Assembly: GCA_947502265.1 (NCBI GenBank)
Contig: CANMZB010000015.1
Location: forward strand, 1-64,000
Reading direction: 5' to 3'
DNA: 64,000 bases
DNA from: an uncultured Sulfitobacter sp.
Lineage (GTDB): Bacteria; Pseudomonadota; Alphaproteobacteria; Rhodobacterales; Rhodobacteraceae
A program made the translations under genes and the position numbers. This document shows positions 1 to 9,670 of the stretch, piece after piece; position 1 is the stretch's first letter; every line of letters starts with the position of its first letter. The notes beneath the pieces are model-generated. The model was not told where the DNA came from, made no database searches, and saw only the letters and a program-made list of their open reading frames with translations.

Positions 1-792
1 ACGGTTAACGATGCGGCCAAAACCTATGGCGCGGCGTTGTCGTTTGACGGGACGGAATTTGCGGTGACCGGCGGGCAGTTGTTCTTTGCGGACAGCGTCG
101 ATGCGATCACCATTGCGTCGCTTGGGGCGGCGGCGGATGCGCCTGTGGCGGGGTCGGATTATGCGATTACCGGCACGGCTCCGGTGGGCGGCACGGGCGT
201 GGGCAACTATGACGTGAGCATCCTTGACGGGGCGCTGACGGTGGCCGCTGCGCCGCTGGAATTGACGGTTAACGATGCGGCCAAAACCTATGGCGCGGCG
301 TTGTCGTTTGACGGGACGGAATTTGCGGTGACCGGCGGGCAGTTGTTCTTTGCGGACAGCGTCGATGCGATCACCATTGCGTCGCTTGGGGCGGCGGCGG
401 ATGCGCCTGTGGCGGGGTCGGATTATGCGATTACCGGCACGGCTCCGGTGGGCGGCACGGGCGTGGGCAACTATGACGTGAGCATCCTTGACGGGGCGCT
501 GACGGTGGCCGCTGCGCCGCTGGAATTGACGGTTAACGATGCGGCCAAAACCTATGGCGCGGCGTTGTCGTTTGACGGGACGGAATTTGCGGTGACCGGC
601 GGGCAGTTGTTCTTTGCGGACAGCGTCGATGCGATTTCGATTGCGTCGCTTGGGGCGGCGGCGGATGCGCCTGTGGCGGGGTCGGATTACGCGATTACCG
701 GCACGGCACCGGTGGGCGGCACGGGCGTGGGCAACTACGACGTGAGCATCCTTGACGGGGCGCTGACGGTGGCCGCCGCGCCGCTTACCGTG
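1..792 (+). repeat. Three tandem 264-bp repeats inside the adhesin gene
   Basis: The motif acggttaacgatgcggcc recurs at 1, 265 and 529, giving a period of exactly 264 bp (88 codons). The first two copies look identical base for base. The third differs at a few places, mostly in its second half (for example atttcgatt instead of atcaccatt near 634). The array may begin upstream of the window. Such identity points to recent duplication or gene conversion. Confidence 0.95.
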
Positions 793-1668
793 ACCCCGCA
801 GGATCAGGATAAAACCGAAGGAGATGCGTTGGTCTTTTCGGGGACGGAATTCACCACACGGGGTCTTTTGTTTGCCGACAATGTGACCCGCGTTGATCTG
901 GCCAGCGACGGTGCGGCGGCAGAGGCGGTGGCGGCGCAAAGCCCCTTCGACATTCTGGCGACAAACGCGGTGGGGAACGGGGTAGGGAACTATGACATTA
1001 CCTTCGAGAGAGGCACTTTGACGGTAACGGAGGCACCGCTGGACGATCCTGTCACCGTCCCACAGACGCCCCCGGTCTTCACTCTGCCCAACCCGCGCGA
1101 TACGATTGTTTTGTCGCTGTTCGGCGACGAGAGCAGTACCGAAGTTGGCATCGGGCGGAGCACCGGCACGTCCTCGGGCAGTGTTGCGATCAACCAGGCC
1201 CGCGAAACACTGCAAGTTGTGCAGGAGATTTCTTCGACGCTGGAAGTGACGGCGGCAAGCTGTAACGAAAGCTCGGGCAATGTGGGGCGCTATCTGGCGT
1301 GCCTCTCCGATGCGCTGGACGATTTCGCAAACGAGCTTGATGCGATTTCGACCGATCTGCCGCCGGGGATGGAAGGTGTTGCCCGTATCGTTCGCGACGC
1401 GCGCCAGAAAGTGAGCAATGCGCGGACCCGTGCGCTGGTACGACTGGCGGGTGCGACCACTCAGGCCGAGCGTGACCAGATCGCCCGCGATGCGGTGGGC
1501 GAGGCGCGCGCGGCGCTGGATACGGCAGCGACCGAAATCCGCAAGGCCATCAATTTTGTACGCGCCGATGATCCCGAGCTTGCGTCGATCCAGCGCGCGA
1601 CAATCACAACGGTCGCGGCGGCGATGGACAATGTGGGCATCGAGCTTAGCCGCGCAACGGGTCTGTGA
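1..1668 (+). CDS. 3' end of a large repeat-containing adhesin/exoprotein (MBG/YDG-type repeats)
   Basis: The reading frame is open from the first base, so the gene starts upstream of the window. About 260 codons are three tandem copies of an 88-residue unit with the pattern K-T-Y-G ... F-A-D-S-V ... G-V-G-N-Y-D-V ... G-A-L-T-V. This matches MBG/YDG-type domains of filamentous-haemagglutinin-like surface proteins. A fourth, diverged unit follows (about 793-1040). The C-terminal ~200 residues are a Pro-rich stretch and then a helix-rich, Ala/Arg-rich segment with two Cys that I do not recognise. The family builds long extracellular stalks. The next gene (caspase-like) starts 7 bases after the stop, so the two are probably co-transcribed. 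Export signal and size cannot be judged from this fragment. Confidence 0.75.
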   Translation, partial: TVNDAAKTYGAALSFDGTEFAVTGGQLFFADSVDAITIASLGAAADAPVAGSDYAITGTAPVGGTGVGNYDVSILDGALTVAAAPLELTVNDAAKTYGAALSFDGTEFAVTGGQLFFADSVDAITIASLGAAADAPVAGSDYAITGTAPVGGTGVGNYDVSILDGALTVAAAPLELTVNDAAKTYGAALSFDGTEFAVTGGQLFFADSVDAISIASLGAAADAPVAGSDYAITGTAPVGGTGVGNYDVSILDGALTVAAAPLTVTPQDQDKTEGDALVFSGTEFTTRGLLFADNVTRVDLASDGAAAEAVAAQSPFDILATNAVGNGVGNYDITFERGTLTVTEAPLDDPVTVPQTPPVFTLPNPRDTIVLSLFGDESSTEVGIGRSTGTSSGSVAINQARETLQVVQEISSTLEVTAASCNESSGNVGRYLACLSDALDDFANELDAISTDLPPGMEGVARIVRDARQKVSNARTRALVRLAGATTQAERDQIARDAVGEARAALDTAATEIRKAINFVRADDPELASIQRATITTVAAAMDNVGIELSRATGL

Positions 1669-1675
1669 GGCCCCG

Positions 1676-3586
1676 ATGCGCCTGATCTGCCTCATTGTGG
1701 CACTTTGGCTGGGCCTTGCGGGGCTGGCCGGGGCGGAGACGCGGATCGCGCTGGTGATTGGCAATTCGGACTATGAAAAGATCGTGACGCTGGAAAACCC
1801 GCGCAATGACGCGCTTGATATTTCTGTGGCGCTTGAAGGTCTCGGTTTTGAGGTGATGCTTGAGATCGACACCACCCAAAAGCGCCTGACCAAGCTGATT
1901 GATGTGTTTGGCGCGAAGGCACAAACCGCCGATGTTGTGTTGCTTTATTATGCGGGGCATGGATTTCAGGTGGGCGGGCGCAACTATCTGGTGCCGACAG
2001 ATGCGGCGATTTCTTCGGGGGCCGACATCGCGGACCAGACGCTGCGGCTGGATCAGATGTTGCGCGCGATGGAGCGCTCCAAGGGGGTCAAGCTGGTGTT
2101 TCTTGACGCCTGTCGCGATAATCCGTTTGGCGCGGTTGACGATCTGCGCCTTGGGGCCGGTCTGGCACGGGTGGGGACAGAGGCGAATTTCCTTTTCTCC
2201 TATGCCACGCAGCCCGACAACGTGGCCTATGACGGCACCGGGCGGAACAGCTTTTTCACCGAAGCGGTGCTGCATCATATCTATACCCCCGGTCAGGACA
2301 TTGCGCAGACGATGATCGGTGTGCGCCGTGATGTGCTGGCGGCGACGGGGGGCAAACAAATCCCGTGGGAAAACTCATCTCTGACCCGCAGTTTTCAGTT
2401 CAACACCAGCCCGCAGACGATCTCGGAAGAAAGCATGCTGTACCAGATCGCGGTGGATGAACGCGATCCTGATTTGTTGAACCTTTATGTGGACCGCTAC
2501 CCCAGCGGCGCGCATGCAGACGAGGCGCTGGCATTTCTGGACACCGGGACACGCACCCGCACGGTCGAGGCGCGCGGCGCGCAAGACCGGGCGCAACGTC
2601 TATGGGAACTGGCGCGGCGCAGCCGGATGCGACCGCTGCTTGAGCTGTATGTTGAACGTTACCCCGATGCGCCGAACCGCGTGGAGGCCGAGCGGTTGTT
2701 GCGCAATATTCCCCGCCCCGAGGATGCAACGCCCGGCAAGATATGCGAGCGGCTGGCCACACATCCGCGCGATGCCACGGCAGAAAATCGGGGGGTGCCG
2801 TTTTCGCGACTGCAACAGAATGCGCTTTCTGCGATACAAGCGTGTAGTGCGGCAGCAGCGCGCCAGCCCGAGTTACCGCATTACACTGCCCTGCTGGCGC
2901 GGGCCACGGCGGCGACCGGCGATCTGGAGCGTGCTGTTGTCCTGTATGGTGATGCGGCAGAGCGGGGCGATTTGCGCGCCATGGTGAGCCTTGCACAGCT
3001 GACCGAACGCGGCACCGCCGTGGCGCAAGACCCCGCGCGCGCGATGGCGCTTTATGAGCAGGCAGCGGCGGGCGGGAGCCATGACGCGATGATCAACCTT
3101 GCGATCACCTTGCTTGAAGGGCAGGCGGTTGCAGCAGACCCCGCGCGCGCGATTTCCCTGCTGAAACAAGCCTCGGACGAAGGTTCTGCCAAGGCGACGT
3201 TCAATTTGGGCGTGCTTGCGCAGGACGGGATCGGCGACGGGGCAGAGGCGGCGTTGGGGTATTTTGAACGCGCAGCGCAGGACGGCGAGGCGGAAGGCTA
3301 TCGCGCTGCCGCGATTCTGCTGGACGAGGGGCGCGGCACACAGCGCGACCCGGCCCGCGCGGCGGTGATGCTATTGCGCGGCGCGGCCGAGGATGGTGGC
3401 GATGTTGTGCATCAATTGACATCGGCCAGCGATCAATGGTCGCCCGCCACCATCCGCGCGGTTCAGGGGCTGCTTAAAGAGGCGGGGTATTACACCGCGA
3501 CTTTGGATGGGTTGCCCGGCTCGAACTTTACCGCGGCGCTTGAGAAATGGCGCAACGGCGGGTTCAAGGCGTCGGTGGTCAACTGA
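1676..3586 (+). CDS. Secreted caspase-family (peptidase C14) protein with Sel1 repeats
   Basis: This 636-residue protein starts at ATG 1676, chosen because it begins a clear signal peptide (MRLICLIVALWLGLAGLAGA) right after the upstream stop; the longer open frame before it overlaps the adhesin. Residues ~22-245 form a caspase-like domain with the expected catalytic pair: His95 in YYAGHG and Cys146 in DACRDNP. A helical middle part follows, then at least four Sel1/TPR-like repeats (roughly 420-570). The C-terminal ~60 residues resemble a peptidoglycan-binding fold (TIRAVQGLLKEAGYY...). Such proteins act in the envelope; no substrate can be named. It may process or support the adhesin upstream. 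The stop lies 5 bases from the stop of the convergent kinase gene. Confidence 0.85.
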   Translation: MRLICLIVALWLGLAGLAGAETRIALVIGNSDYEKIVTLENPRNDALDISVALEGLGFEVMLEIDTTQKRLTKLIDVFGAKAQTADVVLLYYAGHGFQVGGRNYLVPTDAAISSGADIADQTLRLDQMLRAMERSKGVKLVFLDACRDNPFGAVDDLRLGAGLARVGTEANFLFSYATQPDNVAYDGTGRNSFFTEAVLHHIYTPGQDIAQTMIGVRRDVLAATGGKQIPWENSSLTRSFQFNTSPQTISEESMLYQIAVDERDPDLLNLYVDRYPSGAHADEALAFLDTGTRTRTVEARGAQDRAQRLWELARRSRMRPLLELYVERYPDAPNRVEAERLLRNIPRPEDATPGKICERLATHPRDATAENRGVPFSRLQQNALSAIQACSAAAARQPELPHYTALLARATAATGDLERAVVLYGDAAERGDLRAMVSLAQLTERGTAVAQDPARAMALYEQAAAGGSHDAMINLAITLLEGQAVAADPARAISLLKQASDEGSAKATFNLGVLAQDGIGDGAEAALGYFERAAQDGEAEGYRAAAILLDEGRGTQRDPARAAVMLLRGAAEDGGDVVHQLTSASDQWSPATIRAVQGLLKEAGYYTATLDGLPGSNFTAALEKWRNGGFKASVVN

Positions 3587-3591
3587 ATCCG

Positions 3592-5685
3592 TCAGGGGCG
3601 TGCGTCGATGATCCGTGACGCCATGCCGATAATCTCGCTCTCGCGACCTTCCAGTGTTTCGGCCAGAGCTTTAGCCAAAGACGCCACGCTTTCGTCACGC
3701 GGGCGGCGCATGTCGAAAAGCGGGTCTTGCGACAGGATCGCGACGACTTCGGACTTGCCATAGTTGTCTGCATCGACCTGAATGGCCAGCCGCTTTGGAT
3801 CCTGTTGCAGCGCCTCGATGGGCCACAGCACACGCACCCGGCGCAGGCCGTTTTCGACCTGTCCCAAGGTGTCGATGATATGTTCGGTATGGTTGATATT
3901 GGGCAGGATGTTGAAAACCTTGCCGGTGTTGTCCACCACCATCACCCACAGCGACGCGCCCGTGATCGTCTCGGGCAACTGTATGTCCACAACCGGATTT
4001 TCACCGGTACGGTAAACACCGGTAAGAACGGGCTCTCCGCTGGCCCCCCGGCCCAGCCAGATCGAAACCGCCCCTTGTCGCGCGGCGGGCAGTACCGCGC
4101 GGATGGCGCACAGATCATCGTTCAGCACCCGCGTTTCCATGCGCAAATCACGTTCACCGATCATCGGCTCAAGCGCACTTTGGGTCGCGGCGATATCTGT
4201 GGTGTCCGCGACATCGCCGGTCACGGTCACGGTGTCATACATCGCAAATTGACCATCCGCGTCGCCCAGCAGTGACAGCGGCCCACAAGTCGCATGCTCT
4301 CCCAGAACGGCGGAGAGGGCGCCCGCGCCAAGCACCACAGGCCCCGCCAGAACATCGCTTTGCACAGCCATGCCGCTGCGCGCGCCCCAGTCGCGCAAGG
4401 TGCCTGCCATCGCGTTGCGGGTGGCGCGGTCGGGCGCAAGGCCGGTCAGGTGCACGTCACTATCGGCGATGTCGAGTTGCCATTCTGCCATCGGCTCCAA
4501 CAACGTGATCAGATCGGCCACATAATCGGGCCATGCAGGATCGGGCAGGCCGGTGGCCTGTGTCAGCGCATCATCAGGCGGCGTGCGGCCCGTCGTGCCG
4601 GCGTAGGCCGCGCGCAAAAGTGCCGCGCTTTCGGCATCGGGAGCATACCCGGACAGCGCGCCGCCTTGCGGGCCGGACGCGGCGCTCAGCGAGTAGGGCG
4701 ACACCTCGGGCAGGGGTTGGGAGAGCCATCCGTTCAACGCGCCCGACAGATAAATTCCACCCCCCAGAACCGCAACGGCCACCGCGCCAATCGCCGCCTT
4801 CGCGCCGCCTCCGGCCTTGTTCTTTTCGCGTCCGTGTTTCGCCAAATGTGTGTCGGGTTTAAGCCAGCGGTCAAGCCTGTCGAGAGCCGCGCGCGCGGTG
4901 GCGGGGCGTTGATCGGGGTCCGGTGCGCCGAGCAGCAAAATGAGATCGCTGAGCGGGCTGTCGATTCCCGACACATCCAACGGGCCTTTCTTAAACCGCA
5001 CAACATCGCCGGGGTTGGTGCCGACATCCGGCACCTCGCGCCGTGCCACGGCCAGAAGCACGGCGCCGAGTGCATAGAAATCGGTCCGGAAATCCGCGTT
5101 CCCGTCAAGCTGTTCAGGGGCGGCGTATTCGTATTTACCGGCGAAATTTGTACCCACGATGGTCCGCGCCCCTGCGGCCGTGTCCTTGGCAATGCCGAAA
5201 TCAATAATCGTCGCATGCTCGGCAGCACCCCCGCGCAGGATGATGTTGTCGGGCGACAGATCGCGATGCACGATGCCCTGCGCATGGGTCGCCTCCAGTC
5301 CGTTCAGGACACGGTGCGCGATGATCAGTAGTTCCTGATCGCTGATCCGCCGCTCGAACATCAGATCGCTCAGCGCGGCGCCGTCGACATAATCCATCAC
5401 CAGAAACACATGCCCGTCATCGGTGCGCGAGCATTCCGAATAGCGCACAACCGCATCGTGCATGATGTTGCGCATCTGCTCTTCGCGCTTCATCAGCTCA
5501 AGATAGTCGGCATTGCCCGAAAACTGTGCATTCAGCGCCTTGATGGCTGACAGCCGCTCGGTGATCTGGTTGACGGCAAGGTATACCTCGCCCGTGCCGC
5601 CACGGCCAAGCACCCCTTTAATTTCATAGGTGTTGTTGAGCACCTGCCCGGCGGAAAAAATGTCCGACGGCATCGGATCCTTCAT
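3592..5685 (-). CDS. Membrane Ser/Thr protein kinase of the T6SS (PpkA-like) with a periplasmic DUF4384-like domain
   Basis: The protein has 697 residues from ATG 5685, with GGAGAGG 8 bases upstream; an in-frame TTG three bases earlier is less likely. The cytoplasmic N-terminal kinase domain is intact: Gly loop GRGGTGEVY (27-35), Lys49, HRDLSPDN (140-147), DFG (162-164) and APE (189-191). One membrane segment lies at ~297-315. The rest should be periplasmic: two BON-like segments (~400-435 and ~483-520), two cysteines (467 and 526) around the second, then a DUF4384-like domain with VVDNTGKVFNILPN (~583-596). T6SS kinases of this type phosphorylate an FHA protein or TssL to switch on assembly. 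The FHA protein, phosphatase and TagF are all in this window. The ectodomain resembles the C-terminus of the protein at 12407-13828. Confidence 0.88.
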   Translation of the reverse strand: MKDPMPSDIFSAGQVLNNTYEIKGVLGRGGTGEVYLAVNQITERLSAIKALNAQFSGNADYLELMKREEQMRNIMHDAVVRYSECSRTDDGHVFLVMDYVDGAALSDLMFERRISDQELLIIAHRVLNGLEATHAQGIVHRDLSPDNIILRGGAAEHATIIDFGIAKDTAAGARTIVGTNFAGKYEYAAPEQLDGNADFRTDFYALGAVLLAVARREVPDVGTNPGDVVRFKKGPLDVSGIDSPLSDLILLLGAPDPDQRPATARAALDRLDRWLKPDTHLAKHGREKNKAGGGAKAAIGAVAVAVLGGGIYLSGALNGWLSQPLPEVSPYSLSAASGPQGGALSGYAPDAESAALLRAAYAGTTGRTPPDDALTQATGLPDPAWPDYVADLITLLEPMAEWQLDIADSDVHLTGLAPDRATRNAMAGTLRDWGARSGMAVQSDVLAGPVVLGAGALSAVLGEHATCGPLSLLGDADGQFAMYDTVTVTGDVADTTDIAATQSALEPMIGERDLRMETRVLNDDLCAIRAVLPAARQGAVSIWLGRGASGEPVLTGVYRTGENPVVDIQLPETITGASLWVMVVDNTGKVFNILPNINHTEHIIDTLGQVENGLRRVRVLWPIEALQQDPKRLAIQVDADNYGKSEVVAILSQDPLFDMRRPRDESVASLAKALAETLEGRESEIIGMASRIIDARP

Positions 5686-5825
5686 CAAATGATCCTCTCC
5701 AAGCTGACAATGTTCAAAAGTGTCGATTCAAATCAAAAATCAGTCTAGCATAGGGGCGTGTCTATTTTGACCAATTTTCGAGTCTTGTTTTTTATTCAAC
5801 TATTTTTCGGGGAGGACGTAGCGCT
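5686..5825. promoter_or_regulatory. Divergent promoter region between kinase and tssH
   Basis: This AT-richer 140-bp gap separates two divergent genes, so it should carry both promoters. Shine-Dalgarno sequences are clear on both sides (GGAGAGG for the kinase, GGGGAGGA for tssH). I could not assign -35/-10 boxes with certainty. Confidence 0.5.
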
Positions 5826-8531
5826 ATGGCGGCACGCGGATCCAATGAAACCATCAAGCGCAAAGAGCTTGTGGGCAAGCTTAACCCGACCTGTCTCAAG
5901 GGATTTTCCGAAGCGGCGCAGGCGGCAAAGCGGCGCGGCAATCCTTATGTCGAGCTGATCCATTTCATCACCGCTCTTGCCGATGCCGACGGGTCGGATC
6001 TGGCGTTGCTGATGGAGGCGGCGGGGGTGGACCGGCATATTTTCGACGGTGATATTCTCAAGGCGACCGACGCGCTGCCGCATGGTGCCGGATCGGTCGA
6101 GGAATTTTCCGACCACATATTCCGCGCGATTCAAGAGGCGTGGAATTACGCTACATTCGAGTTTGGCGAAGACACTGTGCGCTCGGCCTATGTGATCCTT
6201 GCGGCGCTCAAGGTGCCGGTGCTGGAGGGGTTGTTGTTCAAGATCAGCCTTGAGTTCGACAAGTTTGACGTGGATGCGATGGCGTCCGACCTTGATAACC
6301 TGCTGGCCAATTCGATTGAACGCAGCGGTGATGCCGCGCCCGAAGCACCGGGGGCCAGAAAGGCACCGGGCGGTAAATCGGCGCTGGCGCTTTATGCGAC
6401 AAACCTGACCGAGCGCGCGCGCGATGGCAAGATGGATCCGGTGGTGGGCCGTGACCCTGAAATCCGGCAGATCGTCGATATCCTGATGCGGCGCAAGCAG
6501 AACAACCCGATCCTCACCGGGGAGGCGGGCGTGGGTAAAACGGCGGTTGTCGAAGGGTTCGCGCAGCGGCTGGCCAAAGGCGACGTGCCACCGCAGCTGC
6601 GCAACGTGGATTTGCAGATGCTCGATATCGGCTTGATGCAGGCGGGGGCCAGCGTGAAGGGTGAATTTGAAAAGCGTCTGAAATCCGTGATCGAAGAGGT
6701 GCAATCAAGCGACCGGCCGATCATCCTGTTCATCGACGAGGCGCATACGCTGATCGGGGCAGGGGGCTCTGCGGGTACAGGCGATGCGGCGAACCTGTTG
6801 AAACCTGCCCTTGCGCGGGGCGAATTGCGCACCATCGCGGCAACCACATGGGCCGAGTATAAACAACACATCGAACCTGATCCGGCGCTGACCCGCCGTT
6901 TTCAGGTGGTCAAGATCGACGAGCCCGACGAGGAAAAAGCGATCCTGATGTGCCGTGGCATCGCGGGGGTGTTGGAGAAACACCATCAGGTCGAGCTGTT
7001 GGACGAGGCGATCGAGGCGGCGGTGAAGCTGTCGCATCGCTATATTCCCAGTCGCCAGTTGCCCGACAAGGCGATCAGCTTGCTGGACACCGCCTGTGCG
7101 CGGGTGGCCGTGAGCCAGCACGCCACACCTGCCGAGGTCGAAGATGCGCAGCGCCGGTTGGATGCCTTGGAGATCGAACAGGGGATTATCGAGCGCGAAG
7201 AGGCCATTGGCATCGAAGTCACCGAACGCAAATCAACGGTCGAAGCCTCCCTTGAGCAGGCGCACGAAATTTTCGAGGCAGCCAATGTGCGGTGGGATGC
7301 GGAAAAGGAGATGGTCACCGAAATCCTTGATCTGCGTGCGCAATTGCGCGGCTTGGGGGCGGCGGTCGATGAAACCGGCGATCTGGGTGATGCGGATGCC
7401 GAAACGATAGAGGAAGCCGAAGCGGAGGTGGAACCGTTTGACCGCGCGGCAACGCTAACAAAGCTCAAGGCGCGGATGGCCGATCTGACGCAGGCGCAGG
7501 GCGAAACGCCGCTGATCCTGCCGTCGGTGGACCGGCTTGCCGTAGGATCGGTGGTGCAGGACTGGACCGGCATCCCGATGGGCCGGATGCTGGCCAGCCA
7601 GACCGAGCGGGCGCTGTCGCTTGCCGCTATGCTGGCGCAGCGCGTTGTCGGACAGGATCACGCGATGGAGATGATCGCGAACCGTATCCAGACCTCTGCC
7701 GCGGGATTGAAGCCACCCGAAAAACCTGTGGGCGTGTTCATGCTGTGCGGGCCTTCGGGGGTCGGCAAAACGGAAACCGCGCTGGCGCTGGCCGAACTGA
7801 TGTACGGCGGCGAGGATAACCTGATTTCGATCAACATGAGCGAGTTTCAGGAGGCGCACACCGTTTCGACCCTCAAAGGCGCGCCTCCGGGGTATGTCGG
7901 ATACGGCAAGGGCGGAATTCTGACAGAGGCTGTGCGGCGCAGGCCCTATTCGGTTGTGCTGCTGGACGAGGTAGAAAAAGCGCACCCCGACGTACATGAA
8001 ATTTTCTTTCAGGTCTTTGACAAGGGCATGATGGATGACAGCGAAGGGCGGCGGATCGATTTCAAAAACACGCTGATCTTGCTGACTTCGAATGTCGGGT
8101 CGGACGAGATTATGGCGATGACGCAGGACGGCACGCAAAGCGCCGATCCCGAAGAACTTGGCGGGGCGCTGCGTGCGCCTTTGCTGGGTGTCTTCCCTGC
8201 CGCGCTTTTGGGGCGGGTTGTGTCGATCCCCTATCTGCCGCTTAACGACACCATGATCGAGGCGATCGCGACCCACAAGCTGCGTAGTCTGGCCAAGCGT
8301 CTGGGCGAAGGCTACGGTGCGGAACTGGTTATCGCAGATGGCGCGATGCAGGTGATCAAGGACCGCTGCACCGAGATCGAAAGCGGGGGCCGGATGATCG
8401 ACGCGATCCTGACCAACACGCTGATGCCCGAACTCAGCCGCCGTATCCTGAATTATCGCCTCGACGGGAAAGACCTGCGCAAGGTTACGGTCACCGGTGG
8501 CGCGGACGGTTTCGCCTACGCGTTCGACTGA
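5826..8531 (+). CDS. tssH: TssH (ClpV), T6SS sheath-recycling AAA+ ATPase
   Basis: This 901-residue ClpB-type ATPase has two nucleotide-binding domains. The first has Walker A GEAGVGKT (~233-240) and Walker B ILFIDEAHT; the second has GPSGVGKTETA (~641) and VVLLDEVEKAH. An N-terminal Clp repeat domain covers ~1-160. The middle coiled region (~400-520) is short, as in ClpV rather than ClpB. ClpV hexamers bind the contracted TssB/TssC sheath and unfold it for reuse. Start ATG 5826 follows GGGGAGGA. Position at the head of the T6SS genes and length fit the family. The DUF2169 gene follows after 9 bases. Confidence 0.95.
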   Translation: MAARGSNETIKRKELVGKLNPTCLKGFSEAAQAAKRRGNPYVELIHFITALADADGSDLALLMEAAGVDRHIFDGDILKATDALPHGAGSVEEFSDHIFRAIQEAWNYATFEFGEDTVRSAYVILAALKVPVLEGLLFKISLEFDKFDVDAMASDLDNLLANSIERSGDAAPEAPGARKAPGGKSALALYATNLTERARDGKMDPVVGRDPEIRQIVDILMRRKQNNPILTGEAGVGKTAVVEGFAQRLAKGDVPPQLRNVDLQMLDIGLMQAGASVKGEFEKRLKSVIEEVQSSDRPIILFIDEAHTLIGAGGSAGTGDAANLLKPALARGELRTIAATTWAEYKQHIEPDPALTRRFQVVKIDEPDEEKAILMCRGIAGVLEKHHQVELLDEAIEAAVKLSHRYIPSRQLPDKAISLLDTACARVAVSQHATPAEVEDAQRRLDALEIEQGIIEREEAIGIEVTERKSTVEASLEQAHEIFEAANVRWDAEKEMVTEILDLRAQLRGLGAAVDETGDLGDADAETIEEAEAEVEPFDRAATLTKLKARMADLTQAQGETPLILPSVDRLAVGSVVQDWTGIPMGRMLASQTERALSLAAMLAQRVVGQDHAMEMIANRIQTSAAGLKPPEKPVGVFMLCGPSGVGKTETALALAELMYGGEDNLISINMSEFQEAHTVSTLKGAPPGYVGYGKGGILTEAVRRRPYSVVLLDEVEKAHPDVHEIFFQVFDKGMMDDSEGRRIDFKNTLILLTSNVGSDEIMAMTQDGTQSADPEELGGALRAPLLGVFPAALLGRVVSIPYLPLNDTMIEAIATHKLRSLAKRLGEGYGAELVIADGAMQVIKDRCTEIESGGRMIDAILTNTLMPELSRRILNYRLDGKDLRKVTVTGGADGFAYAFD

Positions 8532-8540
8532 GGGGGTGTC

Positions 8541-9626
8541 ATGAAGGTTTTCAACCGCCCCGGATACCTGCACCAGCACACGATGGGCATGGATGTGGCG
8601 GGCCGCGAACACTTTGTGATGGTGATCAAGGGCAGCTTTGATTTTCCGGACCGCAGCGGCGCTGTGGCAACGCCCGCCGCCACGCATGTGCCGCTTGTTT
8701 ACGCAGATGAGGCCACCGGAGAGCCGGGGTTTTCCAGCACCCGCTGGGAGACCGATTTTGCCTTTCGCAAGCCGAAATGCGACGTGGTTGTGCAGGGCGC
8801 GGCCTATGCGCCGGGGGGAAAGAAGGCCGCGCGTGTGCAGGTCGGCCTGCGCGTCGGGGGCTGGCAAAAAAGCTTTCATGTGGTGGGCCACCGCGAATGG
8901 CGGGTGTTTGGCCCATCCGTGCGCGCGACTGATCCCTATCCATTCACCCGACAGCCGTTTGACTATGACACGGCGTTCGGCGGGGTGGACCGGCTGAACC
9001 CCGATGATCCCAGACCGCCCGCCTATATGCCCAACCCGCACGGGCGCGGCTTTGCCTCGTTTCGCAATCAGGCGCAGTTGTCGGGCCAGCCCCTGCCGCT
9101 AACCGAAGAAGTCGGCACGCCGGTCACGTCGCCCTATGAAGAGTACCGACCGATGGCGTTGGGGCCCGTCTGGCGCGGGCGCGCCGACCGGTTGTGCCAC
9201 GGTGGAACCTATGACGAGAAATGGACGCATGACGTTTTCCCCTTTTTGCCGGCAGACTTCGACGAACGCTATCACCAGCAGGTCGCAGAGGATCAGCAGA
9301 TCGACAAACCCCGCCGTGCGCACGAAGTGGTGCTGTTGAATCTGACGCCAGCGGGGCGCGAGACGTTTCGCCTGCCTGATCCGGCGCTGCCGGTGCGCCT
9401 GTTTCGGGGGTGGGAGACGGTCTTTGATGGGATGCTGCATCCCGACACGCTTGTGTTTGACACCGAGGCGCGGCGCGTCTCGTTGGTCTGGCGGGTTCAG
9501 GTGCCGCTGAAAAAGATCATCACCGAAATGACGGATATCTGGATCGGCAAGCCAAGCCGCGGATTGCTGCGCGCCAAGGACCGCCGCAAGACGTATGTGT
9601 CGTTCTCCGAAGACGCATCATCGTAG
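8541..9626 (+). CDS. DUF2169-family T6SS cargo/effector adaptor protein
   Basis: The protein has 361 residues and starts at ATG 8541 just after tssH. It shows the DUF2169 pattern: an opening N-R-P-G-Y-L-H-Q-H, repeated references to V-V-I-K-G-S-F-D-F-P, the DPYPFTRQPFDYDTAFGG stretch, YMPNPHGRGF, and a C-terminal arginine-rich tail. DUF2169 proteins are known from T6SS clusters, where they help load particular effectors, often with a PAAR-like DUF4150 partner, onto VgrG. No DUF4150 gene or toxin follows here; the next two genes, on the other strand, are also of cargo type. Soluble, no signal peptide. Confidence 0.82.
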   Translation: MKVFNRPGYLHQHTMGMDVAGREHFVMVIKGSFDFPDRSGAVATPAATHVPLVYADEATGEPGFSSTRWETDFAFRKPKCDVVVQGAAYAPGGKKAARVQVGLRVGGWQKSFHVVGHREWRVFGPSVRATDPYPFTRQPFDYDTAFGGVDRLNPDDPRPPAYMPNPHGRGFASFRNQAQLSGQPLPLTEEVGTPVTSPYEEYRPMALGPVWRGRADRLCHGGTYDEKWTHDVFPFLPADFDERYHQQVAEDQQIDKPRRAHEVVLLNLTPAGRETFRLPDPALPVRLFRGWETVFDGMLHPDTLVFDTEARRVSLVWRVQVPLKKIITEMTDIWIGKPSRGLLRAKDRRKTYVSFSEDASS

Positions 9627-9632
9627 GAGTAA

Positions 9633-9652
9633 GCGCCGCCACCAACCGGCGC
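9633..9652. terminator. Hairpin between two convergent genes
   Basis: GCGCCG at 9633-9638 pairs perfectly with CGGCGC at 9647-9652 around an 8-base loop. It lies in the 44-base gap between the stops of the DUF2169 gene and the convergent short gene. There is no clear T-run, so it is a possible bidirectional terminator only. Confidence 0.35.
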
Positions 9653-9670
9653 GGCCGGATCGTGTAGACC

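Noticed and set aside
1..792. Tandem repeats considered as CRISPR or mobile element
   Set aside because: Units are 264 bp, in frame, contiguous without spacers and translate into a known adhesin repeat type.
7455..9041. 528-codon open frame opposite tssH and the DUF2169 gene
   Set aside because: Spans two real genes on the other strand and has no ribosome site or recognisable domain.
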